The notes under the pieces are model-generated. The model ran no database searches. It had not been told where the DNA came from and was given only the letters and a program-made list of their open reading frames with translations. Shown here in pieces: positions 53,281 through 62,083 of a stretch of DNA of 64,000 bases. Made by a program: the position numbers and the translations under genes. Source of the stretch: DASXQK01 sp963724385 (lineage in GTDB: Bacteria; Pseudomonadota; Alphaproteobacteria; Dongiales; Dongiaceae); contig CAVRUJ010000001.1 of the NCBI GenBank assembly GCA_963724385.1, positions 1,302,001 through 1,366,000 of the forward strand, in the 5' to 3' direction. How positions within the stretch are numbered: the stretch's first letter is position 1; every line of letters begins with the position of its first letter.

Positions 53281-54381
53281 TCAACCGTCCTCGACATAGA
53301 GCAGGAGCGTGACGCCCAGAATCGCCGTAGCCGTCGCTGGTCCCCATGCGGCGAGCGCCAGCGGCATGCTCGAATTCACCCCAAGCGTCGCCGCCAGGCT
53401 CGACAGGAAATAGAGCAGGAATCCTGTTACCGCACCAGCCCCGATCGTGATCGGAAGCCCGCCGAATCGGGGCATCCTGAGGCCGAAGCAGGTGGCCAGC
53501 AGAATGATGCCGACATAGAGGAGGGGGATCGCAAGCAGTCTCTGGAATTTCAGGCGGTGGGCCCTGGAGGGCAGGCCCGAGGCCTCGAGCACGTCGATGA
53601 AGCTCGGAAGCTGCCAGAAAGACAAGGTCCCGGCCGAGGCGAAGCTTTCGAGCAGCTGATTGTAGGTGAGCCTGGCCGGGACCGTGATCACCGCCATCTG
53701 CCGGGGAGGCTTGTTCGGCTGGATGATCTGGGCCTGCTTCAGCACCCAGGCCGCATCGAGAAGCTCGGCGCTGGCGGCATCGATCCGCTGGATGAAGCGA
53801 TTGCTGGAATCGAAGTCGAGCAGGGTCACCGCCTTGAACAGGGGCTTGTCGCTCACCATGCTGCGGGCGTTCAGCACATAGCTGTCCTTGCCCGTGACCT
53901 GGCGCAGCCACAGTCCCGTCGGGCTGACGGTCACCAGCGGGTCCGCCTGATCGAGGTAGCGCTGGACCATGCTTTCGAAGTGCTGGGTCGCCGCGGCGGC
54001 TATGGGGTCGAATGCCCCAATGCGCAGCAGCCCGACGGCGAGGCCCAGCAGGAGGGCGGGCGTCAGGATCTGCCAGATCGAGGCGCCGCTGACGCGCACG
54101 ATGACGAGTTCGCTGCTGCGCGTCAGCTGCGCCAGACAGCCGAGCGTGGCGGCGAGAAGGCCGAAGGGCATGACCTCCTGCGCGGTCGATGGCATCTGGA
54201 ATATGGCCATCTGCATGATCAGGCCGAAGCCGATCTCGGGGTGATCGGAGGCCCTGCGCATCAAATCGAGGGCGTCGCCGAACAGGACGATGGCGCTCAG
54301 CAGCAGCGAGACGCCCGCCACCCAGGCCAGGAACCGGCCGCCGATGTAAAGCGTCAGGGTCGGGGACAGCGAGGCCTTCAT
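53281..54381 (-). CDS. lptG: LPS export permease LptG
   Basis: A 366-residue inner-membrane subunit of the LptB2FG exporter. Three N-terminal and three C-terminal hydrophobic helices flank a periplasmic beta-jellyroll (residues about 125-255). Family segments: TLYIGGRFLAWVAGVSLLLS, MPFGLLAATLGCLAQLTRSSE, VIVRVSGASIWQIL and HRLKFQRLLAIPLLYVGI. The start at 54381 overlaps the lptF stop (ATGA). Acts with LptF and LptB (not in the window). Confidence 0.95.
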   Translation of the reverse strand: MKASLSPTLTLYIGGRFLAWVAGVSLLLSAIVLFGDALDLMRRASDHPEIGFGLIMQMAIFQMPSTAQEVMPFGLLAATLGCLAQLTRSSELVIVRVSGASIWQILTPALLLGLAVGLLRIGAFDPIAAAATQHFESMVQRYLDQADPLVTVSPTGLWLRQVTGKDSYVLNARSMVSDKPLFKAVTLLDFDSSNRFIQRIDAASAELLDAAWVLKQAQIIQPNKPPRQMAVITVPARLTYNQLLESFASAGTLSFWQLPSFIDVLEASGLPSRAHRLKFQRLLAIPLLYVGIILLATCFGLRMPRFGGLPITIGAGAVTGFLLYFLSSLAATLGVNSSMPLALAAWGPATATAILGVTLLLYVEDG

Positions 54382-55484
54382 GCCGTCGCCCGGCGCTGGA
54401 ATGCCGGCCGGTGCAGCAGCAGCCACATGCCGATGGCCGCGGCCAAGATCGGCAGCAAGTAGACGACCGGCGCCAGCACAGCCTCGCGCTGAACGAAGCC
54501 GCGCAGGATGAAGGAGACCGCGAGCAAGGTCGAAGCGCCGGTCGTGGCGCCCAACATCTGGACGTTCTGCCCCTGGCGCGGCGCCCCGCCGTTGATGAGC
54601 GCTCCGGCCGCGATCAGCGCGAGTGCGATGGTATAGAGCGGCTCCGCCAAGCGGCGGTGCAGCTCGATCTTGAGTTGGTCGCGCCGGACGGGATCCGGAT
54701 CGCTCGCCATGCCGGCCGCCAGCTCGGGCAGGTAGAGTTCCTCGGCCTCCCGCCGGCGCTGCAGGTTGCTGCGGCCCATCATCGCGGCCAGCCCGATCGA
54801 GGTATGGTCGAAGTACAGCACCGAAACACGGCCGGATTTCTTGTCCGTTTCCTGATAGGTGCCGTTCTCCAGGATCGCGCGCGGCCCCTCGGGGCTGCTG
54901 GTGACGGCGCCGCGGGTCGCGGTGTAGAGCAGGCGGCGTTGCCGGTCGCGGGAATCGTCGACGATGATGCCCGAAAGCACGCCGTTGCGGTCGCGGCTCT
55001 GGGCATAGAAGGTCATGCCCGGCGCCACCTCGGTGAAGACGCCCGCCTCCACGATGACGCCGGCGATGTCGCCGGCGATGGCCGCCTGCATGTCGTGGTA
55101 CTCGCGCATCGCCCGGGGCATGAGGTAGAGGCTGAGGAAATAGCCGATGAGCGTGGCCGCGACGGCGAAGACGATTGCGGGTTGGGCGAGGCGGTAGTTG
55201 CTGATCCCGATGCTGCGCATGACCACGAGCTCGCTGTCGGCGCTGAGCCGGTGAAAGACGAACATCACCGAGATGAAGACGGAGATGGGCAGCAGAAGCG
55301 CCAGCAGGCCCGGCAGCAGCAGCGAGATGAACTTGAGCGCCACGCTCACCGCCAGGCCTCGGTTGATGATGACATCGAGCAGGCGCAGCGACTGGCTGAG
55401 CCAGATGGCGAAGGTCAGGCCCGCCGCCGTCATCAGGGTGGCCAGCCCCAGCTGGCGGATGATGTAGACACTGAGGTTGCGCAT
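54378..55484 (-). CDS. lptF: LPS export permease LptF
   Basis: A 368-residue partner of LptG. MRNLSVYIIRQLGLATLMTA opens the first helix. LSADSELVVMRSIGISNYRLA is the coupling region, FYAQSRDRNGVLSGIIVDD lies in the periplasmic domain and IELHRRLAEPLYTIALALIA starts the C-terminal helices. The start at 55484 was chosen because a longer in-frame extension upstream is Cys/Pro/Arg-rich and unlike the family. It heads the lptF-lptG-lptD-surA-ksgA operon and is divergent from pepA across 214 bp. Confidence 0.95.
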   Translation of the reverse strand: MRNLSVYIIRQLGLATLMTAAGLTFAIWLSQSLRLLDVIINRGLAVSVALKFISLLLPGLLALLLPISVFISVMFVFHRLSADSELVVMRSIGISNYRLAQPAIVFAVAATLIGYFLSLYLMPRAMREYHDMQAAIAGDIAGVIVEAGVFTEVAPGMTFYAQSRDRNGVLSGIIVDDSRDRQRRLLYTATRGAVTSSPEGPRAILENGTYQETDKKSGRVSVLYFDHTSIGLAAMMGRSNLQRRREAEELYLPELAAGMASDPDPVRRDQLKIELHRRLAEPLYTIALALIAAGALINGGAPRQGQNVQMLGATTGASTLLAVSFILRGFVQREAVLAPVVYLLPILAAAIGMWLLLHRPAFQRRATA

Positions 55485-55698
55485 GGAAGGCCATGATAGG
55501 CCGGGGGCGCTGCACCTTCCTAGCCCCCGTTTCCGCGCGGCGAACAAATCGGGGCCGAAGGAGCGCGGCCGGCCAGCGAATGCGTTCGTTGATCGGACGG
55601 CTCGGGACCCGGAAGAGGCATCGGGGTGCAGCTTTGCTCCGGCACCGGGCTGTGCTAGAGGACAACGCCGCCATTGAGAGCCCCAGGAGACGGGACAG

Positions 55699-57195
55699 AT
55701 GAAGATCGCCTTTGCCAAGCCGGAGCTTCCCAGCGCGGGGACCCTCGTCGTCGGCATTCTCGAAGAGCACCGTTTGACGCCTACGGCCCAACAGGCAGAC
55801 AAGCAAAGCAAGGGCGCCATCGGCCGGGCGCTTGCCGTCGGTCGCTTCAAGGGCCGGCCCGAGGACCAGCTCTCGATCCTGTCACCCCAGGGGCTCGAGG
55901 CCCAGCGCGTTCAGTTGCTGGGGCTCGGCAAGCCCGAGGCGCTCGATGCGCTGACCCTGCAGGCGATCGGCGGACGTCTCGTGGCCGCCCTCAACGCCGC
56001 CGGCGAGCATTCCGCCTTCGTCGCCGTGGACGAGCTTGCCGGTGCCAGCCTCGGCGTCGGCGAGATGGCTGCTAATCTCGCGCTTGGCGCCTGCCTGCGC
56101 AGCTACCGCTTCGACAAGTATCGCACCCGGGAGAAGCCGGAGCAGAAGCCGACGCTGAAGCGCCTCACTTTCATGGTCGAAGACCCGGCCGCCGCCCGGC
56201 GCAGCTATGAGCCTCTGGAGAAGCTCGCGGACGGCGTGACCCTGACCCGCGATCTGGTCTCCGAGCCGGCCAACGTCATCTTCCCCGAGAGCCTCGCAGA
56301 GGCAGCCCAGAAGCTTCGCGATCTCGGGGTCGAAGTCGAGGTCCTGGGCGAGAAGCAGATGAAGAAGCTGGGCATGGGCGCGCTGCTCGGCGTCGGCCAG
56401 GGCTCGGCTCGGGAATCTCAGCTCGTGGTCATGCAGTGGCGGGGCGCCGGCGACGCCAAGCAGAAGCCCGTCGCCTTCGTGGGCAAGGGCGTGACCTTCG
56501 ATTCCGGCGGAATCTCCATCAAGCCGGCCCAGGGCATGGAGGAGATGAAGTGGGACATGGCCGGTGCCGGCGTGGTCATCGGCCTGATGCATGCGCTCGC
56601 CGCGCGCAAGGCCAAGGTGAATGCGGTCGGCATCGTCGGCCTCGTCGAGAACATGCCTTCGGGCAAGGCCCAGCGGCCTGGCGACATCGTCACCTCCATG
56701 TCGGGCCAGACGATCGAGGTGATCAACACCGACGCCGAGGGCCGCCTCGTGCTCGCCGACGCGATCTGGTACTGCCAGGAGCAATTCAAGCCCCAGGCCA
56801 TCGTCGACCTTGCGACGCTGACCGGCGCCATCATCGTCGCGCTGGGCACGGCGCATGCCGGTCTCTTCTCCAACAACGACGGCCTGGCCGAGCGCCTGGT
56901 TGCGGCAGGCAAGGCGACGGGCGAGCTGTTGTGGCGCATGCCGCTCGCCGACGTCTACGACAAGCTGATCAACAGCGATGCCGCCGACATGAAGAACACC
57001 GGCGGGCGCAACGGCGGCAGCATTACCGCCGCCCACTTCATCAAGCGCTTCGTCAAGGACGTTCCCTGGGCGCATCTGGACATCGCCGGCGTCACCTGGT
57101 CCGACAAGGACGCGCCGACGGTGCCGAAGGGCGCCACCGCCTTCGGCCTGCGCCTGCTCGAGCGCCTCGTCGCCGACCACTACGAAGAGCGGTGA
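55699..57195 (+). CDS. pepA: Leucyl aminopeptidase PepA (M17)
   Basis: A 498-residue cytosolic metallo-aminopeptidase, hexameric in the family. The C-terminal catalytic domain has GKGVTFDSGGISIKP (metal-binding Lys and Asp), NMPSGKAQRPGDIV and the M17 signature NTDAEGRL. The N-terminal regulatory domain spans residues 1-165. AGGAGACGGG precedes the ATG. Its TGA overlaps the GTG of holC. Confidence 0.96.
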   Translation: MKIAFAKPELPSAGTLVVGILEEHRLTPTAQQADKQSKGAIGRALAVGRFKGRPEDQLSILSPQGLEAQRVQLLGLGKPEALDALTLQAIGGRLVAALNAAGEHSAFVAVDELAGASLGVGEMAANLALGACLRSYRFDKYRTREKPEQKPTLKRLTFMVEDPAAARRSYEPLEKLADGVTLTRDLVSEPANVIFPESLAEAAQKLRDLGVEVEVLGEKQMKKLGMGALLGVGQGSARESQLVVMQWRGAGDAKQKPVAFVGKGVTFDSGGISIKPAQGMEEMKWDMAGAGVVIGLMHALAARKAKVNAVGIVGLVENMPSGKAQRPGDIVTSMSGQTIEVINTDAEGRLVLADAIWYCQEQFKPQAIVDLATLTGAIIVALGTAHAGLFSNNDGLAERLVAAGKATGELLWRMPLADVYDKLINSDAADMKNTGGRNGGSITAAHFIKRFVKDVPWAHLDIAGVTWSDKDAPTVPKGATAFGLRLLERLVADHYEER

Positions 57196-57647
57196 GCGAG
57201 GTTCGCTTCTATCACCTGCAGCGAACCCGCCTGGAAGCGGCGCTGCCCAAGATGCTCGAGCGTACGCTCGAGCGGGGCGAGAGAGCGGTCGTCCTGCTCG
57301 GCTCCGAGGAGCGGGTGGAAGCGCTCGCGGCGCATCTGTGGACCTACGGCGACCGGGCGTTCCTGCCCCACGGCACGGCCAAGGACGGCTTCGCGGAGCG
57401 CCAGCCGATCTGGCTGACGGCCGCGGACGAAAACCCCAACGGCGCCCAAGTGCTGTTCGTCGCCGATGGCGCCGAGACCGCGCGCTTGGACTCCTATCGG
57501 CTTTGCGTCGAGCTGTTCGACGGGGCCGACGAGGCTGCCCTGGCTGCGGCGCGCCGACGCTGGGCCACCTACAAGGCCGCCGGCCACGCCCTCAGCTATT
57601 TCCAGCAGGACGAGCGCGGCGCCTGGGAGCAAAAGGCGCAGGCCTAA
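57192..57647 (+). CDS. holC: DNA polymerase III chi subunit HolC
   Basis: A 151-residue clamp-loader accessory subunit that links the polymerase to single-strand-binding protein. Family pattern: VRFYHLQRTRLEAALPKMLE, GERAVVLLGSEERVEAL, LWTYGDRAFLPHG and RWATYKAAGHALSYFQQ. The start is GTG overlapping the pepA stop (GTGA); pepA-holC is the usual order. It ends in a 4-bp tail-to-tail overlap with the ABC-F gene. Confidence 0.93.
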   Translation: MSEVRFYHLQRTRLEAALPKMLERTLERGERAVVLLGSEERVEALAAHLWTYGDRAFLPHGTAKDGFAERQPIWLTAADENPNGAQVLFVADGAETARLDSYRLCVELFDGADEAALAAARRRWATYKAAGHALSYFQQDERGAWEQKAQA

Positions 57648-59533
57648 CCCGCGGCTTGACCGCTCGATTCCAAGGCGAGTTCGGCGGCGATCCAGCGCTC
57701 CTCGGCCAGGCCTACTTGCCGGCGGACTTCGCCGCATTCCATCTGGAGAGCCGTGACGGCCTCGCTCGGTCCGGCGTAGAGGGCAGGGTCGGCGAGCCGG
57801 CGCTCAAGAGCGGCGAGCTCCCTCTGAAGCTTCTCCAGCCGCGCCGCAGCGGTCACTGCGGCCCGTCGCAGCGGGGTGCCGGCGGCCCGCGCCTCGGCGG
57901 CGGCCCGGCGCTTTTCCTTGCGGCTTTGCCCGCCGTTCCCCTCGGCGCCGGCATCGCGGCCGACCTCCCGCTCTCGCTCCACCAGGAGGCGCCGGTAGTC
58001 CTCGAGATCGCCCTCGTAGGGGAGGCAGCGCCCGGCGGCGACCAGCCACAGCCGGTCGGCCACCAGCTCGATCAAATGCGGATCGTGGCTGACCAGCACC
58101 ACCGCTCCCTCGAACTCGTTGAGGGCCTGGATCAGCGCCTGGCGCGCATCGATGTCGAGATGGTTGGTCGGCTCGTCGAGCAGCAGGATATTGGGCGCGC
58201 TGCGGCTCATGAGGGCGAAGAGCAGCCGCGCCTTCTCGCCGCCTGAAAGCCGGCCGACGGGAGTCTCGGCCCGGTTGAAGTCGAGGCCGAAGCGGGCGAG
58301 ATGGGCGCGCATGGGCCCTTCCCGGCCGCCGGGCGTGGCCCGCTCCATGTGCAACAGCGGGCTTGCCGCGAGGTCGAGCTCCTCCTGCTGATGCTGGGCG
58401 AAATAGCCGACCTTGAGCTTGGGCGAACGGGTGAGCCTGCCGGCCAGAGGTGCGAGCCTGCCGGCCAGGAGCTTCATCATCGTCGACTTGCCGTTGCCGT
58501 TGGCCCCCAGCAAGGCGACGCGATCGTCCATATCCAGCTGCAAGTCGAGGCCCCGCAGCACCGGCCGGTCCGGCGCGTATCCCGCTGCCACGCCGTCTAG
58601 GGTGAGCAGCGGCGGGGGCAGCGCCTCGGGCTCGGGAAAGGAGAAAGCCGTCGCCGCCTGCTCTTCGGGCAGCACGATCGTCTCCATGCGGGCCAACGCC
58701 TTCAGCCGGCTCTGGGCCTGGCGCGCCTTGCTGGCCTTGTAGCGGAAGCGATCGATGAAGGCCTGCATGTGGCGGCGCTGGGCATCCTGCTTCGCCGCCG
58801 CTGCCGCCAGGAGGTTCAACCGCTCGGCGCGGGTGCGCTCGAACCGGTCGTAGTCGCCGCCATAGACGGTCAATTTTCCGCCGTCGAGATGGACGATCCT
58901 CTCGACGACCCGGTTCAAAAGGTCGCGGTCGTGGGACACCAGGAGCAGGGTTCCCGGGTATTGCTTCAGATGGCCTTCCAGCCAGATCGTCGCCTCGAGG
59001 TCGAGGTGGTTGGTCGGCTCGTCCAGGAGCAGGAGATCGGGTGCGATGAACAGCAGGGCGGCGAGCGCGACGCGCATGCGCCAGCCGCCGGAGAAGTCGC
59101 TGCAAGGGCGCTGCTGGGCCGCGGTATCGAAGCCGAGCCCGGCGAGGATCGAGGCGGCCCGCGCCGGCGCCCGGTGCGCTTCGAGGTCGGCGAGCCGCGT
59201 GTGGATATCGGCGATCGCATGCGCCTCGGTGGCGGTCTCGGCCTCGGCCAGCAGCCGCGACCGCTCGGTATCGGCCGCCAGGACCGTTTCGAGAAGGCTG
59301 CGCCCGTCGCTCGGCGCCTCCTGGGCCAAAAGGCCGATGCGCCAGCCCGATGCCAGCTCGATGTCGCCGCCGTCGGGCTGAAGCGATCCGGCGATCAGCT
59401 TGAGGAGCGTCGATTTGCCGCTCCCATTGCGGCCCACGAGCCCCGCGCGCTGGCCCTGCGAGAGACTCATGCTCGCATCCTCCAGCAGGGTCCGGCCGGC
59501 GACGCGGTAAGTGAGATGGCTGATCCTGAGCAT
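57644..59533 (-). CDS. ABC-F family ATP-binding protein (Uup/YheS-like)
   Basis: A 629-residue soluble protein with two ABC ATPase domains and no membrane part, typical of ribosome-associated ABC-F proteins. Walker A: GLVGRNGSGKSTLLKLIAG and ALLGANGNGKSTMMKLLAG. Signatures: SDFSGGWRMRVALA and GRLSGGEKARLLFAL. Walker B: LLLDEPTNHLDLEA and LLLDEPTNHLDIDA. The linker between domains (RFRYKASKARQAQSRLKAL) is the family helical arm. The C-terminal region is charged and probably coiled-coil (AARLEKLQRELAALERRLAD). The exact subfamily is not resolved. Confidence 0.94.
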   Translation of the reverse strand: MLRISHLTYRVAGRTLLEDASMSLSQGQRAGLVGRNGSGKSTLLKLIAGSLQPDGGDIELASGWRIGLLAQEAPSDGRSLLETVLAADTERSRLLAEAETATEAHAIADIHTRLADLEAHRAPARAASILAGLGFDTAAQQRPCSDFSGGWRMRVALAALLFIAPDLLLLDEPTNHLDLEATIWLEGHLKQYPGTLLLVSHDRDLLNRVVERIVHLDGGKLTVYGGDYDRFERTRAERLNLLAAAAAKQDAQRRHMQAFIDRFRYKASKARQAQSRLKALARMETIVLPEEQAATAFSFPEPEALPPPLLTLDGVAAGYAPDRPVLRGLDLQLDMDDRVALLGANGNGKSTMMKLLAGRLAPLAGRLTRSPKLKVGYFAQHQQEELDLAASPLLHMERATPGGREGPMRAHLARFGLDFNRAETPVGRLSGGEKARLLFALMSRSAPNILLLDEPTNHLDIDARQALIQALNEFEGAVVLVSHDPHLIELVADRLWLVAAGRCLPYEGDLEDYRRLLVEREREVGRDAGAEGNGGQSRKEKRRAAAEARAAGTPLRRAAVTAAARLEKLQRELAALERRLADPALYAGPSEAVTALQMECGEVRRQVGLAEERWIAAELALESSGQAAG

Positions 59534-59662
59534 GGCGGCGGCGTCTTAGCATGGCACCCGGGCCCCGTCATCCGGGCTTCCCCAAGGGGTTGCCGCAGAG
59601 GCCCGAGGCGTATATGAAGGCCCGTTTTGTTCAACCGAGTATGCGGAACCGAAGGCGGCTCA

Positions 59663-60085
59663 ATGGCCATTGAACGGACTCTCTCGATCATCAAGCCGGA
59701 TGCGACCAGGCGCAATCTGACCGGCGAAATCAATGCGCGGCTGGAGAAGGCGGGCTTGCGCATCGTCGCCCAGAAGCGGCTCTGGCTGTCTGGCCAGCAG
59801 GCCGAGAAATTCTACGAAGTGCACAAGGCGCGGCCGTTCTATGGCGACCTTTGCCGGTTCATGACCAGCGGACCCGTCGTCGTCCAGGTGCTGGAGGGCG
59901 AGAATGCGGTGGCGCGCAATCGCGAGGTGATGGGCGCGACCGATCCCGCCAAGGCTGCCGCGGGCACGATCCGGCGCGACTTCGCCGAATCGATCGAGGC
60001 CAATTCGGTGCACGGGTCGGATTCGCCGGACAACGCGGCGAAGGAGATCGCCTTCTTCTTCTCCGGAACGGAAATCGTCGGGTAG
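59663..60085 (+). CDS. ndk: Nucleoside diphosphate kinase Ndk
   Basis: A 140-residue enzyme that transfers phosphate from ATP to nucleoside diphosphates through a phospho-His. The catalytic His is in SIEANSVHGSDSPDNA. RTLSIIKPDATRRNLTGEI and ARPFYGDLCRFMTSGPVV are family blocks. The start at MAIERTLS was chosen over an in-frame start 36 nt upstream because the family begins there. It is divergent from the ABC-F gene. Confidence 0.97.
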   Translation: MAIERTLSIIKPDATRRNLTGEINARLEKAGLRIVAQKRLWLSGQQAEKFYEVHKARPFYGDLCRFMTSGPVVVQVLEGENAVARNREVMGATDPAKAAAGTIRRDFAESIEANSVHGSDSPDNAAKEIAFFFSGTEIVG

Positions 60086-60110
60086 CGCCGGCCCCAATCG
60101 GGCCGAGCAG

Positions 60111-60239
60111 CTAGTGCGTCAGCACGAATACCACGAAGGCGACGACGATGGCGACGACGATGACGGCCACCGCCGTCAGGCGGCAGAAGCTGCGCCACAT
60201 GCGCTGGTGATCGACAAGGATCTCTTCCTGGGTGGTCAT
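60111..60239 (-). CDS. aa3-type cytochrome oxidase subunit IV-like small membrane protein
   Basis: A 42-residue peptide: a polar N-terminus (MTTQEEILVDHQRMWRSFCR) followed by one hydrophobic helix (LTAVAVIVVAIVVAFVVFVL). This size and layout, with an aromatic/basic stretch just before a single helix, matches the short bacterial aa3 oxidase subunit IV family found in alphaproteobacteria. There it is usually a stand-alone gene away from the oxidase operon. It lies between convergent ndk and the purN stop, 25 bp from ndk. The call is by pattern; any single-helix membrane peptide could look alike. Confidence 0.6.
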   Translation of the reverse strand: MTTQEEILVDHQRMWRSFCRLTAVAVIVVAIVVAFVVFVLTH

Positions 60240-60315
60240 CGGCCGTTTCTCCCGCGGGGTCTTTACGTCGGCAGCGATTTAGCGCAAGCGAGGTTGCCCG
60301 GTCAATCGCCGGCGC

Positions 60316-60966
60316 TCAGCCTGTCGGATTGAGAAGCATTTGCGTCGGCTGCGTCACCCCTTCCACGACCGCCCGCTCGCCCTCGACCCATACCTTCCCG
60401 GCGGCAACGAGACCGAGCGCCAGGGGATAGAGGCGGTGCTCCGCTTCCAGGACGCGGGCGGCGAGCCTCGCTTCGTCGTCACTTCGCAGCACCGGGACCA
60501 CGGCCTGGGCGATGATCGGCCCGGTATCGGTCTCGAAGCGGACAAAATGCACCGTGCAGCCGGCGAACTTGACCCCGGCGGCAAGCGCCCGGCGATGGGT
60601 GTCGAGGCCGGGAAAGGCCGGCAGCAGGGAGGGATGGATGTTGATCATCCTGTCGCGCCAGGCCTCGATGAAATCCCGGGTCAGGAGGCGCATGAAACCG
60701 GCGAGGCAGACGAATTCGGCACCGGCCTCGCGAAGCGCGCGGTCGAGGGCGGCATCGAAGGCGGTCCGCTCGCCGAAGTCGCGGTGGGGGATGGTGCGGG
60801 TCGGCACGCCGGCCGCCTCGGCCAGCGACAGGCCAGGAGCCTCGGCCCGGTTGGACAGGACGAGGCAGGGATCGGCCGCAACCACCCCGCTCCTGCAGGC
60901 GGCGAGCAGCGTCTGCATATTGCTGCCGCGCCCGGAGATGAGGATGGCGAGCCTCAGCCGCGCCAT
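60316..60966 (-). CDS. purN: Phosphoribosylglycinamide formyltransferase PurN
   Basis: A 216-residue enzyme adding the formyl group from 10-formyl-tetrahydrofolate in purine synthesis. ILISGRGSNMQTLL is the phosphate-binding start. MINIHPSLLPAFPGLDTH holds the catalytic Asn and His, and RFETDTGPIIAQAVVPV the Asp. It starts within the last 13 bp of purM, the standard purM-purN order. Confidence 0.96.
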   Translation of the reverse strand: MARLRLAILISGRGSNMQTLLAACRSGVVAADPCLVLSNRAEAPGLSLAEAAGVPTRTIPHRDFGERTAFDAALDRALREAGAEFVCLAGFMRLLTRDFIEAWRDRMINIHPSLLPAFPGLDTHRRALAAGVKFAGCTVHFVRFETDTGPIIAQAVVPVLRSDDEARLAARVLEAEHRLYPLALGLVAAGKVWVEGERAVVEGVTQPTQMLLNPTG

Positions 60967-62048
60967 GCCTCGGCCATGCCCTCGACGGCGGCTCCCGGCG
61001 CGCTCGCGCCGCGCTTAACGATCCGGCCGATGGCGAACACCTGTTCGCCGGCGGCGGCAAGCTGCCGGCCGACGGCTTCGGCATCGGCTTCGGCGACGAC
61101 GGCCATCATGCCGATGCCGCAATTGAAGGTGCGGGCCATCTCCGCCTCGGCGATGCGCGCCGTTCGCTTCAGCCAGGCGAACACCGGCGGCAGCGGCCAG
61201 CGCTGTGCGTCGATCGCGGCGGCGAGCGCTTCGGGCAGCACCCGCGGGATGTTCTCCAGGAGACCGCCCCCGGTGATATGGGCCAGGGCCTTGATCCGCC
61301 CGCCGCGTGCCGCCGCGAGGCAGCTCTTGACGTAGATCCGCGTCGGCGTCAGCAGCGCCGCCGCGAGGTCGGTCCCCGGCTGGAACGGCGCTTCCTTGTG
61401 GTAGTCCAGGCCTTCCTCGGCGACGACCCGGCGCACCAGGGAGAAGCCGTTGGAGTGAAGGCCAGAGGAGGCGAGGCCGAGGACGATGTCGCCCTCGATC
61501 ACCCGCGCGCCGTCGATAACGCTCTCCCGCTCGACCGCGCCCACGGCGAAGCCTGCCAGGTCGTAGTCGCCGGGCGCATACATCCCCGGCATCTCGGCGG
61601 TTTCCCCGCCGACCAGCGCGCAGCCGGCCTGACGGCAGCCCTCGGCGATGCCGGCGACGATGGCGCGACCCGCCGCGACGACAAGCTTGCCGGTGGCGAA
61701 GTAGTCGAGGAAGAACAGGGGCTCCGCACCTTGGACGACGAGGTCGTTGACGCACATGGCGACCAGGTCGATGCCGACGCCGTCATGCTTGCCGGCGGCA
61801 ATCGCGATCTTGAGCTTGGTGCCGACGCCATCGGTGGTGGAGACCAGGATGGGGTCGCGATAGCCCGCGGCCTTGAGGTCGAACAGCGCGCCGAACCCGC
61901 CCAGGCCCGCGGCGGTGCCGCGTCGCGCGGTTGCCGCCGCCATGGGCTTGATGGCCTCGACCAGCGCCGCGCCAGCGTCGATGTCGACGCCCGCTTCGCG
62001 GTAGCTGCCGGTCCGGTTGTCGCCGCGGTTGTCGCTGCGGGTGTTTAT
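60954..62048 (-). CDS. purM: Phosphoribosylformylglycinamidine cyclo-ligase PurM (start uncertain, possibly ATA)
   Basis: A 364-residue AIR synthetase of purine synthesis. Motifs: SYREAGVDIDAGAALVEAI, VSTTDGVGTKLKIA, LVAMCVNDLVVQGAEPLFF, LVGGETAEMPGMY and HITGGGLLENIPRVL. The start is unusual. The only standard in-frame start before the conserved sequence is TTG at 62126, which would overlap the divergent DUF2066 gene and add 26 unmatched residues. Meanwhile a strong GGAGG lies just before an ATA codon at 62048 (GGAGGACGCCATAAAC). Either a rare ATA start or a G-to-A change or error at an ATG is likely; I give the ATA coordinate. The enzyme call itself is firm. Confidence 0.9.
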   Translation of the reverse strand: MNTRSDNRGDNRTGSYREAGVDIDAGAALVEAIKPMAAATARRGTAAGLGGFGALFDLKAAGYRDPILVSTTDGVGTKLKIAIAAGKHDGVGIDLVAMCVNDLVVQGAEPLFFLDYFATGKLVVAAGRAIVAGIAEGCRQAGCALVGGETAEMPGMYAPGDYDLAGFAVGAVERESVIDGARVIEGDIVLGLASSGLHSNGFSLVRRVVAEEGLDYHKEAPFQPGTDLAAALLTPTRIYVKSCLAAARGGRIKALAHITGGGLLENIPRVLPEALAAAIDAQRWPLPPVFAWLKRTARIAEAEMARTFNCGIGMMAVVAEADAEAVGRQLAAAGEQVFAIGRIVKRGASAPGAAVEGMAEAWRG

Positions 62049-62083
62049 GGCGTCCTCCGTGGCGATGGGATATAAAACCCCGC

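Noticed and set aside
60070..60110. Small GC hairpin (CGGCCC...GGGCCG) after ndk as a terminator
   Set aside because: The stem is only 6 bp and no T-run follows on either strand.
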